Assembly: GCF_000613805.1 (NCBI RefSeq)
Contig: NZ_BAJR01000035.1
Coordinates: 1 to 34,266 of the forward strand
Direction of reading: 5' to 3'
Origin: Phocaeicola paurosaccharolyticus JCM 15092
GTDB taxonomy: Bacteria; Bacteroidota; Bacteroidia; Bacteroidales; Bacteroidaceae
Length of the DNA: 34,266 nt
Shown here: piece after piece, positions 8,303 to 17,780 of the stretch
Layout of the letters: every line of letters begins with the position of its first letter
Numbering within the stretch: the first letter of the stretch is position 1
The notes under the pieces: model-generated
What the model was told of the DNA's origin: nothing
What the model saw: only the letters and a program-made list of their open reading frames with translations
The model's database searches: none
Made by a program: the position numbers and the translations under genes

Positions 8303-11153
8303 CTATTTGATATTATTATAATATTCAAGTTCCTCTTTAATGAACTTGGATGTGTATCCTTTGCCACTTTTTGCAACCTCTTCAGGTGTACCGATAACAA
8401 GAATCTTTCCTCCGCCTCTGCCACCTTCAGGTCCCATATCTATGACATGATCCGCCATCTTTATTACATCAAGGTTATGTTCAATGACAATCACAGTATT
8501 TCCTTTGTCAACAAGTTTGTTGAGTACATTCATAAGCACTCGTATATCTTCAAAGTGAAGTCCAGTAGTTGGCTCATCGAGTATGTAAACTGTCTTTCCT
8601 GTATCACGTTTTGAAAGTTCAGTGGCAAGTTTTACACGCTGACTCTCACCACCTGATAGTGTTGTAGATGGCTGCCCAAGTTTGATATATCCCAATCCAA
8701 CCTCTTGAAGAACCTTTATCTTATTAAGTATCTGTGGCACATTTTCGAAGAACTCCACAGCAATGTTTATTGTCATGTCGAGTACATCGGCAATAGATTT
8801 TCCTTTGTATCTTACCTCAAGAGTCTCACGGTTATATCTCTTTCCGTGGCACACCTCGCATGGCACCAATACATCTGGGAGGAAATTCATCTCTATAGTC
8901 TTATATCCGTTGCCTGAACAAGCTTCACAACGTCCTCCACTTATGTTGAACGAGAAACGTCCCGCTTTATAACCTCTTATCTTTGCCTCAGGAAGTGCAA
9001 CAAACAGGTTTCTTATATCCGAGAATACCCCTGTATAGGTAGCAGGATTAGAGCGTGGCGTTCTTCCCAATGGTGATTGGTCTACGTTTACCACCTTATC
9101 AATAAACTCTATTCCCTCTATTGACTCGTATGGTAATGGATCTTGAAGTGAGCGATAGAAATGTTGAGAGAGTATAGGTTGCAGAGTATCATTTACCAAT
9201 GTGGATTTACCGCTACCAGATACACCTGTCACACATATCAGCTCACCTAAAGGGAACGACACATCAACATTTTTAAGGTTGTTTCCACGTACCCCTTTTA
9301 ATGTAAGTAACTCTCCATTTCCCACTCTCCTCTTTTCTGGTACAGCAATCTGCATCTTTCCGTTGAGGTATTTTGATGTCAAAGTATCCTCTTTTAGCAT
9401 CTCTTCCGGAGTTCCTTGGAATACCACCTCACCTCCCAGACGGCCTGCCTTAGGCCCCATATCGACTATATAGTCTGCCGCAAGCATCATATCCTTGTCA
9501 TGCTCGACAACAATGACAGAGTTGCCACCATCACGAAGTTTCTTTAGAGAATTAATGAGTCGGATATTATCTCTTTGATGAAGTCCGATACTCGGCTCAT
9601 CAAGTATATATAGTACATTTACAAGCTGTGATCCTATCTGTGTTGCCAAACGTATACGCTGGCTCTCACCACCAGAGAGAGAGACAGAACTACGGTTTAG
9701 TGAAAGATAATCCAATCCCACATCAAGAAGGAAAGTAAGTCTTGAACGAATCTCTTTAAGAATCTCTGTAGCAATCATTCGTTGCTTATTCTCAAGATGA
9801 ACATCTATATCAGCCAGCCAACTGTGCAGCTCGCTGATATCCATGCATGATAGTTCAAAGATGTTCTTATCATATATTTTGTAGCTAAGTGCCTCTTTGT
9901 TTAGTCGCGCCCCTTTACATTCAGGACATACATCAGTCTTAGCAAACTGGTCTGCCCATTTCTGAGCTGTAGCAGATGCATCTTTCTCCTGCATAATCTG
10001 AATATACTTCACTATACCTTCGTACTCTGTGAAATAGTCGGATGAGGTATGAATAAGTGAGCTCTTTATCTTGATTCTATCATCAGAGCCATGAAGAATC
10101 TCATCTATGGCATCGTCGGTAATCTTTTTTATCGGAGTTTTAAGTGTGAAATCATACTTTTCCAAGATAGCCTCTATCTGCCAAAATATCATGGCATTTT
10201 TGTACTTTCCCAATGGAGCAATACCTCCCTCATAGATGGATAGTGATTTGTCGGGTATAACCTTATCTATATCAATAAGGTTTACGTAACCCAATCCCTT
10301 ACATCTTGGACAGGCTCCTTGTGGTGAGTTGAATGAGAAGTTATGAGGTGCAGGTTCCTTATAAGAAGTACCGCTTACAGGGTCCATCAATCTCTTGCTG
10401 TAATGTTTTATCTCATCATTTTCAGCATCATAGATCATGATAAGTCCGTCACCCTGTTGCATAGCTGTAGCAATGCTCTGTTTGAGTCGCTTGTTATCGT
10501 CTGTTGAGTTCTCCTCAACAACCATCTTATCGATAACCACCTCTATGTCATGGTTCTTGTATCGGTCGAGTTTCATGCCATGTACCACCTCCTGTATCAC
10601 TCCGTCAACGCGTACATAGAGATATCCTTTTTTCGTACATGTTCGAAAGTTCTTTGTAGTGACCTTTACGAGTTTTTACAAGCGGTGCAAGGATGAATAT
10701 TCTCTTTCCTGCATAGTCATGATGGATAAGATTTACCACCTGTTCTTCGGTGTACTTAATCATCTTCTCTCCAGAGATGTATGAGTAGGCAATTCCGGCA
10801 CGGGCATATAAAAGACGCAGATAGTCATATATCTCTGTTGTAGTACCTACTGTAGAACGTGGATTCTTATTCGTAGTCTTCTGTTCGATAGATATAACGG
10901 GACTTAGTCCGGTTATCTTATCGACATCAGGACGTTCCATTCCACCAAGGAAGTTTCTTGCATAAGCAGAGAAGGTCTCAATATATCTTCTTTGTCCTTC
11001 GGCAAATATTGTATCGAATGCCAGTGATGACTTACCACTACCGCTTAAACCTGTTATAACAGTAAGGCTGTTACGTGGTATCTGTACATCTATATCTTTA
11101 AGATTGTGAACTCTAGCGCCAAGAACATCAATCATCTCTTTTACATCACTCAT
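8303..11153 (-). pseudogene. uvrA: Excinuclease ABC subunit UvrA, frameshifted in a homopolymer
   Basis: Joined, the two reading frames (11153-10605 and 10600-8303) give a UvrA of about 950 residues, normal for the family. The first frame holds [14 protein letters not shown] (Walker A of ATPase I). The second holds the zinc-finger Cys pairs (CPRCKG, CPECKG; later CEACSG and CEVCHG), GVSGSGKSTLVND (second Walker A) and two LSGGESQR signatures. The break is in the A6/T6 run at 10628-10633. Removing one base, or adding two, joins YKELSNMYE to [15 protein letters not shown]. UvrA scans DNA for damage and loads UvrB in nucleotide excision repair. uvrB in this window is interrupted too, which argues for sequence error rather than two true losses. 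Confidence 0.94.
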
Positions 11154-11179
11154 AATATAATATCACACTTTTGTGCATG

Positions 11180-11187
11180 CAAAATTA
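11180..11187 (-). promoter_or_regulatory. -7 element of uvrA
   Basis: On the minus strand TAATTTTG matches TAnnTTTG, 27 bases upstream of the uvrA ATG. No convincing -33 is seen. Confidence 0.45.
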
Positions 11188-11270
11188 ATGTTTCCCGACG
11201 AATTTTTTATTAAAACAGGTAATAATATCTCTATTCTTATATAGTAATGTGAATAGAAAGTTTTTTTTTG

Positions 11271-11278
11271 TACTTTTG
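11271..11278 (+). promoter_or_regulatory. -7 element of the LysM/beta-barrel operon
   Basis: TACTTTTG matches TAnnTTTG exactly and lies 20 bases before the ATG at 11299. A T9 run precedes it. Confidence 0.5.
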
Positions 11279-11298
11279 CCTAACTAAAGATAGTTAAG

Positions 11299-13074
11299 AT
11301 GAAATTTATCAAAGCATTATATTTCTCCACTCTGCTCTCTTCATGTGCAGCTGGGGCCTTTGCGCAAAATGCTTCAAACAATCTGTTTACACATACAGTT
11401 ACACCTGGTCAGAGTCTTTTCTCTATAGCTAGCATGTATAATGTCTCTGTAGAAGAGATAGTTGACCTAAACCCGGGCAGTGAGATAATATTGAGAAGTG
11501 GTTCTACTCTTAGGATACCGCAAAAGAAAGTTGTAGGTGATAAGAATGTTTTTCACACCATACAGCAAGGAGAGACTTTATATAAACTGACGCAAAAATA
11601 TGGCATATCGGCAACAGCTATATGTGATGCTAATCCTGGACTTAGTGCCGATAACTTTAAGATTGGTCAGGTTCTTGTCATACCATCAGCTAACGGTCAA
11701 CCTTCAGACTCTGTTGCTCCAAAGGCTACACCGGTAAATGTTGTTCCTAAATCTGATAAGCAGAAGTCTGATAAGAAGTATAGGGAGTTGCATAAGGTAG
11801 AACGCAAAGAGACCATATACAGTATTAGTAAGCAATATAACATCACTGAGCAGGCACTCATTGATGCCAATCCTGAGTTGAAGGATGGAAATTTGAAAAA
11901 AGGTAGCTTCTTAGTTATACCGAATGTTGTAAAGGTAAGTGAGATTGCTCCCACAGATGTTGAACTCTTCACTAAAAGCAGGGCAACGTCGAAGAAGTTT
12001 ACTAAAGTGAAAGCTGCTCTTCTTCTACCTTTCATGACTAAAGGTGGCATCAATGATGAGCAGTCTAAGATGGTTGAGTATTATGAAGGTTTCCTTTTGG
12101 CTGTCGACAGTCTTAAGAGACAGGGATACTCATTCGATATATATACATATGATACAGACAATGATGTAGAGTCTGTGAAGAGAGTGTTGGCCAAGAGTGA
12201 GATGAAGGATATGAATATCATATTCGGTCCAGCATACTATGATCAGGTTAAGGTAGCCAGTGATTTTGCCAAGACCAATAATATCCGTCTTGTCATACCA
12301 TTCACCTCAAAAGGTAATGATGTGTATGCCAATCCAAGCGTTTATCAGATAAACACTCCTCAATCATATCTCTACTCAGAGGTTTATGATCATTTCTTGA
12401 AACAGTTCCCAAATTCAAATGTTATTTTCCTTAATTCAGGTGCAGGAAGCAGTGATAAGGCTGACTTTATAAGTGGTCTGAAGAGTGAGTTAAGGAACAA
12501 CAATATAAAATACAGTGAGGTTTCGGGTGACGCTATTATCCCTGAGAGTTTAATAACTATCATGGATCCGGCTAAAGATAATATCTTTATTCCTACTTCA
12601 TCAAAGAATGCAGCTCTGATAAAGTTTCTTCCACAACTTGTTGTTACTGCAAGGACGAATCCAGAGTTTACTGTAAAGTTGTTCGGCTATCCTGAGTGGC
12701 AGACATATACAAACGATCATCTCAATAATTTTTATGAGCTTGATACATATTTCTATACATCATTCTATACCAACAACCTCTTTCCTGAGGCTGTGAACTT
12801 CTCTACCCTATTTAGAAGAACATATGGAAAGATAATGGCTAACTCATATCCAAAGTATGGTATGTTAGGATTTGATACAGCATATTTCTTCCTGAAAGCA
12901 CTCTCACAGTATGGTAATGAAACTGAAGCAAATATCTCTAAAGTAAAATTCACACCTATACAGACAAGCTTTAAATTTGAGAGAGTGAACAATTGGGGAG
13001 GTTTCATAAACAAAAAAGTTTTCTTTGTACATTTGACAAAGAATTATGAACTCATTAAAATGCATTTTGAATAA
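11299..13074 (+). CDS. Exported triple-LysM protein with a periplasmic-binding-protein-like C-terminal domain
   Basis: The product has 591 residues. An N-terminal export signal ends near GAFAQ (residue 23); an LSSC stretch inside it could act as a lipobox, but SPase I cleavage looks more likely. Three LysM repeats follow, each ending in an Ile-Pro: residues about 31-74, 86-130 and 166-210 (for example HTIQQGETLYKLTQKYG). From about residue 235, KVKAALLLPFMTKGG and YYEGFLLAVDSL begin a type I periplasmic-binding fold like that of LpoA/YraM-type and ABC substrate-binding proteins. LysM binds peptidoglycan glycan strands, so a cell-wall-associated sensor or synthase-activator role is plausible but unproven. 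The stop overlaps the next start by one base (TAATG), so translation of the two is coupled. Confidence 0.85.
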   Translation: MKFIKALYFSTLLSSCAAGAFAQNASNNLFTHTVTPGQSLFSIASMYNVSVEEIVDLNPGSEIILRSGSTLRIPQKKVVGDKNVFHTIQQGETLYKLTQKYGISATAICDANPGLSADNFKIGQVLVIPSANGQPSDSVAPKATPVNVVPKSDKQKSDKKYRELHKVERKETIYSISKQYNITEQALIDANPELKDGNLKKGSFLVIPNVVKVSEIAPTDVELFTKSRATSKKFTKVKAALLLPFMTKGGINDEQSKMVEYYEGFLLAVDSLKRQGYSFDIYTYDTDNDVESVKRVLAKSEMKDMNIIFGPAYYDQVKVASDFAKTNNIRLVIPFTSKGNDVYANPSVYQINTPQSYLYSEVYDHFLKQFPNSNVIFLNSGAGSSDKADFISGLKSELRNNNIKYSEVSGDAIIPESLITIMDPAKDNIFIPTSSKNAALIKFLPQLVVTARTNPEFTVKLFGYPEWQTYTNDHLNNFYELDTYFYTSFYTNNLFPEAVNFSTLFRRTYGKIMANSYPKYGMLGFDTAYFFLKALSQYGNETEANISKVKFTPIQTSFKFERVNNWGGFINKKVFFVHLTKNYELIKMHFE

Positions 13075-13775
13075 TGAATAAACTTCTGGCTTCTGCGCTG
13101 ATAATCTTTGGTTCTTTATGGTGCCAGCAATCGTATGGACAACTCTTTGACCAGAGAAAGAACCTATCTATCGGTTTTAATGGAGGAGTAAATATGAGCT
13201 CTATGGATTTCAATCCTAAAGTTCAGCAAAAGGGACTTCTTGGAAACTCTTTCGGTTTTACAGCTAGATATATGTCTGAGAAATATTTTAAGATGATGTG
13301 TGGCTTGCAGGCTGAGATAAACTATTCGCAGAGAGGATGGGAAGAGAAGATTGATGATGGAAGTGGTGATACATACTCAAGGGTGTTGAACTATGTTGAG
13401 ATTCCTCTGCTTGCTCATCTTGCCTTTGGAAAGGACTCTAACGAGAAAGGTGTGAAATTCTTCTTAAATCTAGGTCCTTCTGTAAGCTTTTTACTAAGTG
13501 AGAAGGAGAACCGAAGTGAGACTTGGGACCCAACCAATCGTCCTAACAGTCCTACAGGCCAGTATGGTGTTGTTGCCGACAAGAGCTTTGATTACGGACT
13601 TACTGGAGGTGCAGGTCTCGAACTAAGCACAAAAATAGGCCACTTCCTGATTGAAGGAAGATATTACTTCGGCTTGTCTGACATCTATAAATCTGGAGCG
13701 AAAGACTATTTCAGTCGTTCCGCCAACACATATTACGGAGCTCGTTTCAGCTATCTGTTTGATTTGACAAAGTAG
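13074..13775 (+). CDS. Outer membrane beta-barrel protein (PorT/OMP_b-brl_2 type)
   Basis: The 233-residue protein has a signal peptide (MNKLLASALIIFGSLWCQQS, cleavage near YGQ). Alternating aromatic/glycine strands then form a small barrel of the PF13568 kind, for example LSIGFNGGVNMSSM and GGAGLELSTKIGHFLIEGRYYFGL. It resembles the generic PorT-type porins of Bacteroidetes; nothing here ties it to type IX secretion. The ATG overlaps the stop of the LysM gene (TAATG), so the two products probably work in the same envelope process. Confidence 0.8.
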   Translation: MNKLLASALIIFGSLWCQQSYGQLFDQRKNLSIGFNGGVNMSSMDFNPKVQQKGLLGNSFGFTARYMSEKYFKMMCGLQAEINYSQRGWEEKIDDGSGDTYSRVLNYVEIPLLAHLAFGKDSNEKGVKFFLNLGPSVSFLLSEKENRSETWDPTNRPNSPTGQYGVVADKSFDYGLTGGAGLELSTKIGHFLIEGRYYFGLSDIYKSGAKDYFSRSANTYYGARFSYLFDLTK

Positions 13776-13796
13776 TCGCAAACAGTTCGGTAGATA

Positions 13797-13836
13797 CAAA
13801 AGATGCCCTTTGATAATTCAAAGGGCATCTTTTTTG
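13797..13836. terminator. Bidirectional intrinsic terminator
   Basis: GATGCCCTTTG pairs perfectly with CAAAGGGCATC around a 6-base loop. T6 follows on the plus strand and a shorter A run precedes. It separates the convergent beta-barrel gene and DUF4293 gene. Confidence 0.92.
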
Positions 13837-13850
13837 CTGTAATAAAAATT

Positions 13851-14300
13851 TTATCGTAATCTGTCATAAGCTTTAACAAGCATCTCGTCTTTGCCTATAG
13901 CGCGAATAGCAAGCCAACTCAATATTATGTTTATTAATGGCAGACATATCGGCCAGTTCATTGTGAAGCTCTCTGTATCACCCTTAAGCATGAAAACGAA
14001 TGCAATTGCTGAGATATAATATCCTACATTTAAGATTATGTTGAATACAGAAAAACGCATCTGTATAATTCTTTTCTTGAAAAGGAATATAGCGACGAAA
14101 GATATCAACGCAGAGAGCAGCTGTATTACAAATAGTGCCCAAGGTGCATAATCTTTTACTCCGTCAGCTCTGCTGATATATAGGTTGAATAAATCCGATA
14201 TAGAGCTATTTTCTACGAATGCTCCAATCGGTAATGACATGCAGGTCACAGCCAAAATGGTTACAATCAGTAGATATATTGTCTGAATACGTTGTATCAT
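13851..14300 (-). CDS. DUF4293 family integral membrane protein
   Basis: The 149-residue protein begins MIQRIQTIYLLIVTILAV, the typical opening of the Bacteroidetes DUF4293 family. It has four predicted membrane segments (about residues 7-27, 50-70, 82-103 and 115-133). The function is unknown. It lies downstream of bamD and rpoZ on the same strand but behind a hairpin, so expression may be partly attenuated. Confidence 0.83.
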   Translation of the reverse strand: MIQRIQTIYLLIVTILAVTCMSLPIGAFVENSSISDLFNLYISRADGVKDYAPWALFVIQLLSALISFVAIFLFKKRIIQMRFSVFNIILNVGYYISAIAFVFMLKGDTESFTMNWPICLPLINIILSWLAIRAIGKDEMLVKAYDRLR

Positions 14301-14324
14301 AACTATTAATTTTAAGATTTATAC

Positions 14325-14357
14325 AAAAAATAAGGCCGCTCCAATCTGAAACGGCCT
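14325..14357 (-). terminator. Hairpin/terminator between rpoZ and the DUF4293 gene
   Basis: On the minus strand AGGCCG pairs with CGGCCT around a 13-base loop. TTATTTTTTG follows. It lies 18 bases past the rpoZ stop and 24 bases before the next start, so it may terminate or attenuate. Confidence 0.7.
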
Positions 14358-14375
14358 ATATTAAGAAATGACCTT

Positions 14376-14711
14376 TTACTGTAATTTCTCTTTTTCTTTA
14401 GAAGGATTACGATAGTAAACCTTACCCTCTTCGTACTCCTGAGCAGCGATTAATGTTGCCTTTGGGAGTTTTTCGTAATATCGAGAAATTTCAATTTGTT
14501 CTCTGTTTTCAAAGACCTCTTCAAGATTATCGTTATATGAAGCGAACTCCTGTAATTTCTTAGAAAGATCGTTCTTCATCTCTACGGCAATCTGATTGGA
14601 ACGTTTACCAATGATAGCTACTGTTTCATATACATTACCCGTATCTTTGCATAAATCCATCATATCACGGGTGATGGTATTTGAAGGAGCATTTGTCTTT
14701 TTGTAATCCAT
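14376..14711 (-). CDS. rpoZ: DNA-directed RNA polymerase subunit omega (Bacteroidetes type)
   Basis: The 111-residue protein contains the omega-like core NVYETVAIIGKRSNQIAVEMK followed by an acidic region and YYEKLPKATLIAAQEYEEGKV. In Bacteroidetes this form lies directly downstream of bamD, as here (13 bases). It stabilises the beta-prime subunit during RNA polymerase assembly. The assignment rests on family pattern and neighbourhood. Confidence 0.85.
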   Translation of the reverse strand: MDYKKTNAPSNTITRDMMDLCKDTGNVYETVAIIGKRSNQIAVEMKNDLSKKLQEFASYNDNLEEVFENREQIEISRYYEKLPKATLIAAQEYEEGKVYYRNPSKEKEKLQ

Positions 14712-14724
14712 AATCTCTTACTTA

Positions 14725-15576
14725 TTATTTATCGTTAGTTTCTTTTACATATTTACTTGCGTCTTTAAAGATGTTGTTAGCCTCCTTAGTATATTTACTA
14801 TCAGGGAACTCGTTCTTAAACGCATAATATTCGTCAATAGTTTCACGCATACGCTCTTCCTGTTTCTCTATAACACTCTCTGTTGCCAGTTTATGTTTTG
14901 CTCTTAGAAGAAGTATTGAAAGTTCCTCACGCATCTGAGTGTAAGGATAGTCCTTTAATGCATTCTGTACAGTAGTGATACATGCTTGAAAGTTGTTACC
15001 ATTGATACGCATGTCAGCTGTATATGAAGCATTACCTGTATATGATCCTAAATTAAAATATAGCCTTGCAGCTTGGTAATCTTTCATCACCAGTTTGTCC
15101 TGTAGGTCGAACATCATCTGCTGAGCTTCAGCTTTGAACTTGCTCTCAGGGAAATATTCACAGAACAGTTGCAACTCATTTATTGCCTTGTAAGTATTTG
15201 TCTGGTCCAAACGAGGTTCCGGAGTATCAAGGAACAGTGATTTTCCAGAGTGAAAACGAGCCTGTTCAGTGAATATACCACGAGGATAAGTTGTGTAATA
15301 TGTATTGAAATAATGTGATGCAGTAACATAGTCTCCCTGATTATAATATGTCATTGCCAACATATAGAGGGATTCCTCAGCTTGAGTAGTACCTTTCATT
15401 ATAGTAATTAGCTCTTCAAGGAGTGTTGCTGCCTTAGTATTATCTCCTTTTGCAAAGTAGCTTTTCGCTGCTTCGTATCTGTATTCATAGTCCGTGCTTT
15501 TAAGAACTTTGTTGTAATCACCGCAAGATGATAGAACACTTCCAGAAACAAGAGCTACTATTATATATTTCTTCAT
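14725..15576 (-). CDS. bamD: Outer membrane assembly lipoprotein BamD
   Basis: The product has about 283 residues when started at the ATG at 15576 (MKKYIIVALVSG). An in-frame upstream ATG at 15597 lies inside the predicted -7 element and is rejected. The lipobox is VLSSC, Cys near residue 17. Tetratricopeptide-like repeats follow (YEAAKSYFAKGDNTKAATLLEEL, AMTYYNQGDYVTASHYFNTYY and similar). BamD is an essential part of the BAM complex that inserts beta-barrels into the outer membrane. It heads the bamD-rpoZ-DUF4293 unit. Confidence 0.92.
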   Translation of the reverse strand: MKKYIIVALVSGSVLSSCGDYNKVLKSTDYEYRYEAAKSYFAKGDNTKAATLLEELITIMKGTTQAEESLYMLAMTYYNQGDYVTASHYFNTYYTTYPRGIFTEQARFHSGKSLFLDTPEPRLDQTNTYKAINELQLFCEYFPESKFKAEAQQMMFDLQDKLVMKDYQAARLYFNLGSYTGNASYTADMRINGNNFQACITTVQNALKDYPYTQMREELSILLLRAKHKLATESVIEKQEERMRETIDEYYAFKNEFPDSKYTKEANNIFKDASKYVKETNDK

Positions 15577-15594
15577 ATTATTATAATAATTGTG

Positions 15595-15625
15595 CAAAGT
15601 TACTTGTTTAAACCGAATAATACAA
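15595..15625 (-). promoter_or_regulatory. Predicted promoter of bamD-rpoZ
   Basis: On the minus strand TTG (15625-15623), a 20-base spacer and TAACTTTG (15602-15595) give a full Bacteroidetes -33/-7 pair. The -7 ends 18 bases before the ATG at 15576. Confidence 0.7.
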
Positions 15626-15738
15626 TAAGTTAAATATTTTTTAATAATTTATTCTCAGTCAATAACGTTTTTAATCACAGATTATATGCAATAAAAGAAA
15701 TAAGCTGTAATTTTACCAATCTTTTGAATCAGTGACTT

Positions 15739-17780
15739 ATGGATTTTCAACTTATTTCAGAATATCAACCTACCGGTGATCAGCCTCAGGCCATTGCCGA
15801 ACTTACAGAAGGTCTCTTACAGGGCGTTCCTGCTCAGACACTTTTGGGTGTTACCGGCTCGGGTAAGACTTTTACAATTGCAAATGTAATAAAAACATAA
15901 ATAAGCCAACTCTTATTTTAAGTCATAACAAAACATTGGCAGCCCAATTATATGGCGAGTTCAAGAGTTTCTTCCCAAATAATGCCGTCGAGTATTATGT
16001 ATCATATTATGATTACTACCAACCGGAAGCATATCTCCCATCTACAGATACCTATATAGAGAAGGATCTTGCTATAAATGATGAGATAGATAAGTTACGT
16101 CTTGCAGCTACCTCTGCCCTTCTCTCTGGAAGGAAGGATGTAATTGTCGTTTCGTCTGTCTCTTGCATATATGGTATGGGTAACCCGTCCGATTTCTACA
16201 ATAATGTAATTGATATCACAAAAGATAAGCCTATTGACAGAAACAGGTTTCTTACCAAACTTGTGGAGAGCCTCTATGTAAGGAATGATATTGAGTTGAA
16301 CAGAGGAAATTTCCGTGTAAAGGGTGATACAGTGGATATTTACCTTGCCTATGCAGACCATGTTCTTCGCATTATATTCTGGGGTGATGATATAGAGAGC
16401 ATAGAAGAGGTTGACCCTATGTCAGGAGTAAGAATAGCTGAATTCAATGAATATAAGATCTATCCTGCCAACCTATTTATGACAACCAAGGAGAGTCAGC
16501 TTCAGGCAATTTATAAAATTGAAGATGACATGCGCAAGGAGGTTGCCGATATGGAAAATGAAGGTAAGCTTTATGAAGCTAAGCGTCTTCATGAGCGAGT
16601 TGCATACGATATGGAGATGATTCGTGAGTTGGGCCACTGTTCAGGTATAGAGAACTACTCAAGATATTTTGATGGCCGTGAGCCTGGGACACGTCCCTAC
16701 TGCTTACTGGACTTCTTCCCTGAAGATTACCTTATCGTTATCGATGAGAGCCATGTTAGTGTTCCTCAGATACGTGCCATGTATGGTGGCGACAGAGCCA
16801 GAAAGACAAATCTTGTAGAGTATGGTTTTAGAATGAGATCTGCTTTTGACAACCGTCCGCTTAAGTTTGAGGAGTTTCATGAGATAGCAAAGCAGGTGAT
16901 TTATGTCAGTGCTACTCCTGCTGATTATGAACTTCAGGAGAGTGAAGGTGTTGTAGTCGATCAGGTTATACGTCCTACAGGTCTCCTTGATCCTGTTATT
17001 GAGGTCCGTCCAAGTCTTAACCAGATTGATGACCTTATGGAAGAGATACAGCAACGCATAGAAAAGGATGAGAGAGTCCTTGTTACCACTCTGACCAAGA
17101 GGATGGCTGAAGAGTTAACCGAGTATCTGCTTAATCACGAAGTGAGATGTAACTATATCCATAGCGATGTCGATACACTCGATAGGGTAAAGATTATGGA
17201 TGACCTTCGTCAGGGACTATACGATGTTCTTGTCGGTGTCAACCTTCTTCGTGAGGGACTTGACCTTCCTGAGGTCTCTTTAGTTGCTATACTTGATGCC
17301 GATAAAGAGGGCTTCTTGCGTTCTCACCGTTCACTCACACAGACAGCCGGTCGTGCAGCTCGTAATGTCAATGGAAAGGTTATAATGTATGGTGATAAGA
17401 TTACAGATAGTATGCAGCGAACTATCGATGAGACCAACCGAAGACGAGAGAAGCAGATGGCATATAATGAAGCAAACGGCATCACTCCTAGACAGATAGT
17501 CAGGGCAAGAAACTCCGCACTTCTAGGTGCCTCAAGCAGTAAGGATGATGATAAGTATATCGGCAAGAGCGGACTTAAAGCATATGTAGAACCTGAAAGG
17601 ATGAATATTGCCGCTGATCCTGTAATGAATTATATGACAAAACCTCAGATGGAGAAGTCTATAGAGAGAACAAGAAAGCTCATGCAGGAGTCAGCCAAGA
17701 AGTTAGACTTCATAGAGGCTGCACAATACCGCGATGAGCTTCTTAAGATGGAAGATATGATGAAGGAGAAATGGGGATAA
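15739..17780 (+). pseudogene. uvrB: Excinuclease ABC subunit UvrB, frameshifted near the N-terminus
   Basis: The natural start is the ATG at 15739 ([19 protein letters not shown]), followed by Walker A GVTGSGKT. The frame then fails in the A5 run at 15891-15895. One added A restores [21 protein letters not shown] and joins the 614-residue remainder (about 680 in all, normal). The remainder has the beta-hairpin YYDYYQPEAYLP used for strand insertion, helicase motifs (VVSSVSCIYGMG, VIDESHVS, VSATPADYEL, LREGLDLPEVSLV, QTAGRAARN) and a C-terminal UVR/UvrC-binding segment (KKLDFIEAAQYRDEL). UvrB verifies DNA lesions with UvrA and recruits UvrC. As written, the fragment from about 15936 lacks Walker A and would be inactive. 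A sequence error is likely. Confidence 0.94.

Noticed and set aside
15577..15597. Upstream ATG at 15597 as the bamD start
   Set aside because: It overlaps a good -7 element (15595-15602), and the ATG at 15576 gives a proper lipoprotein signal peptide.
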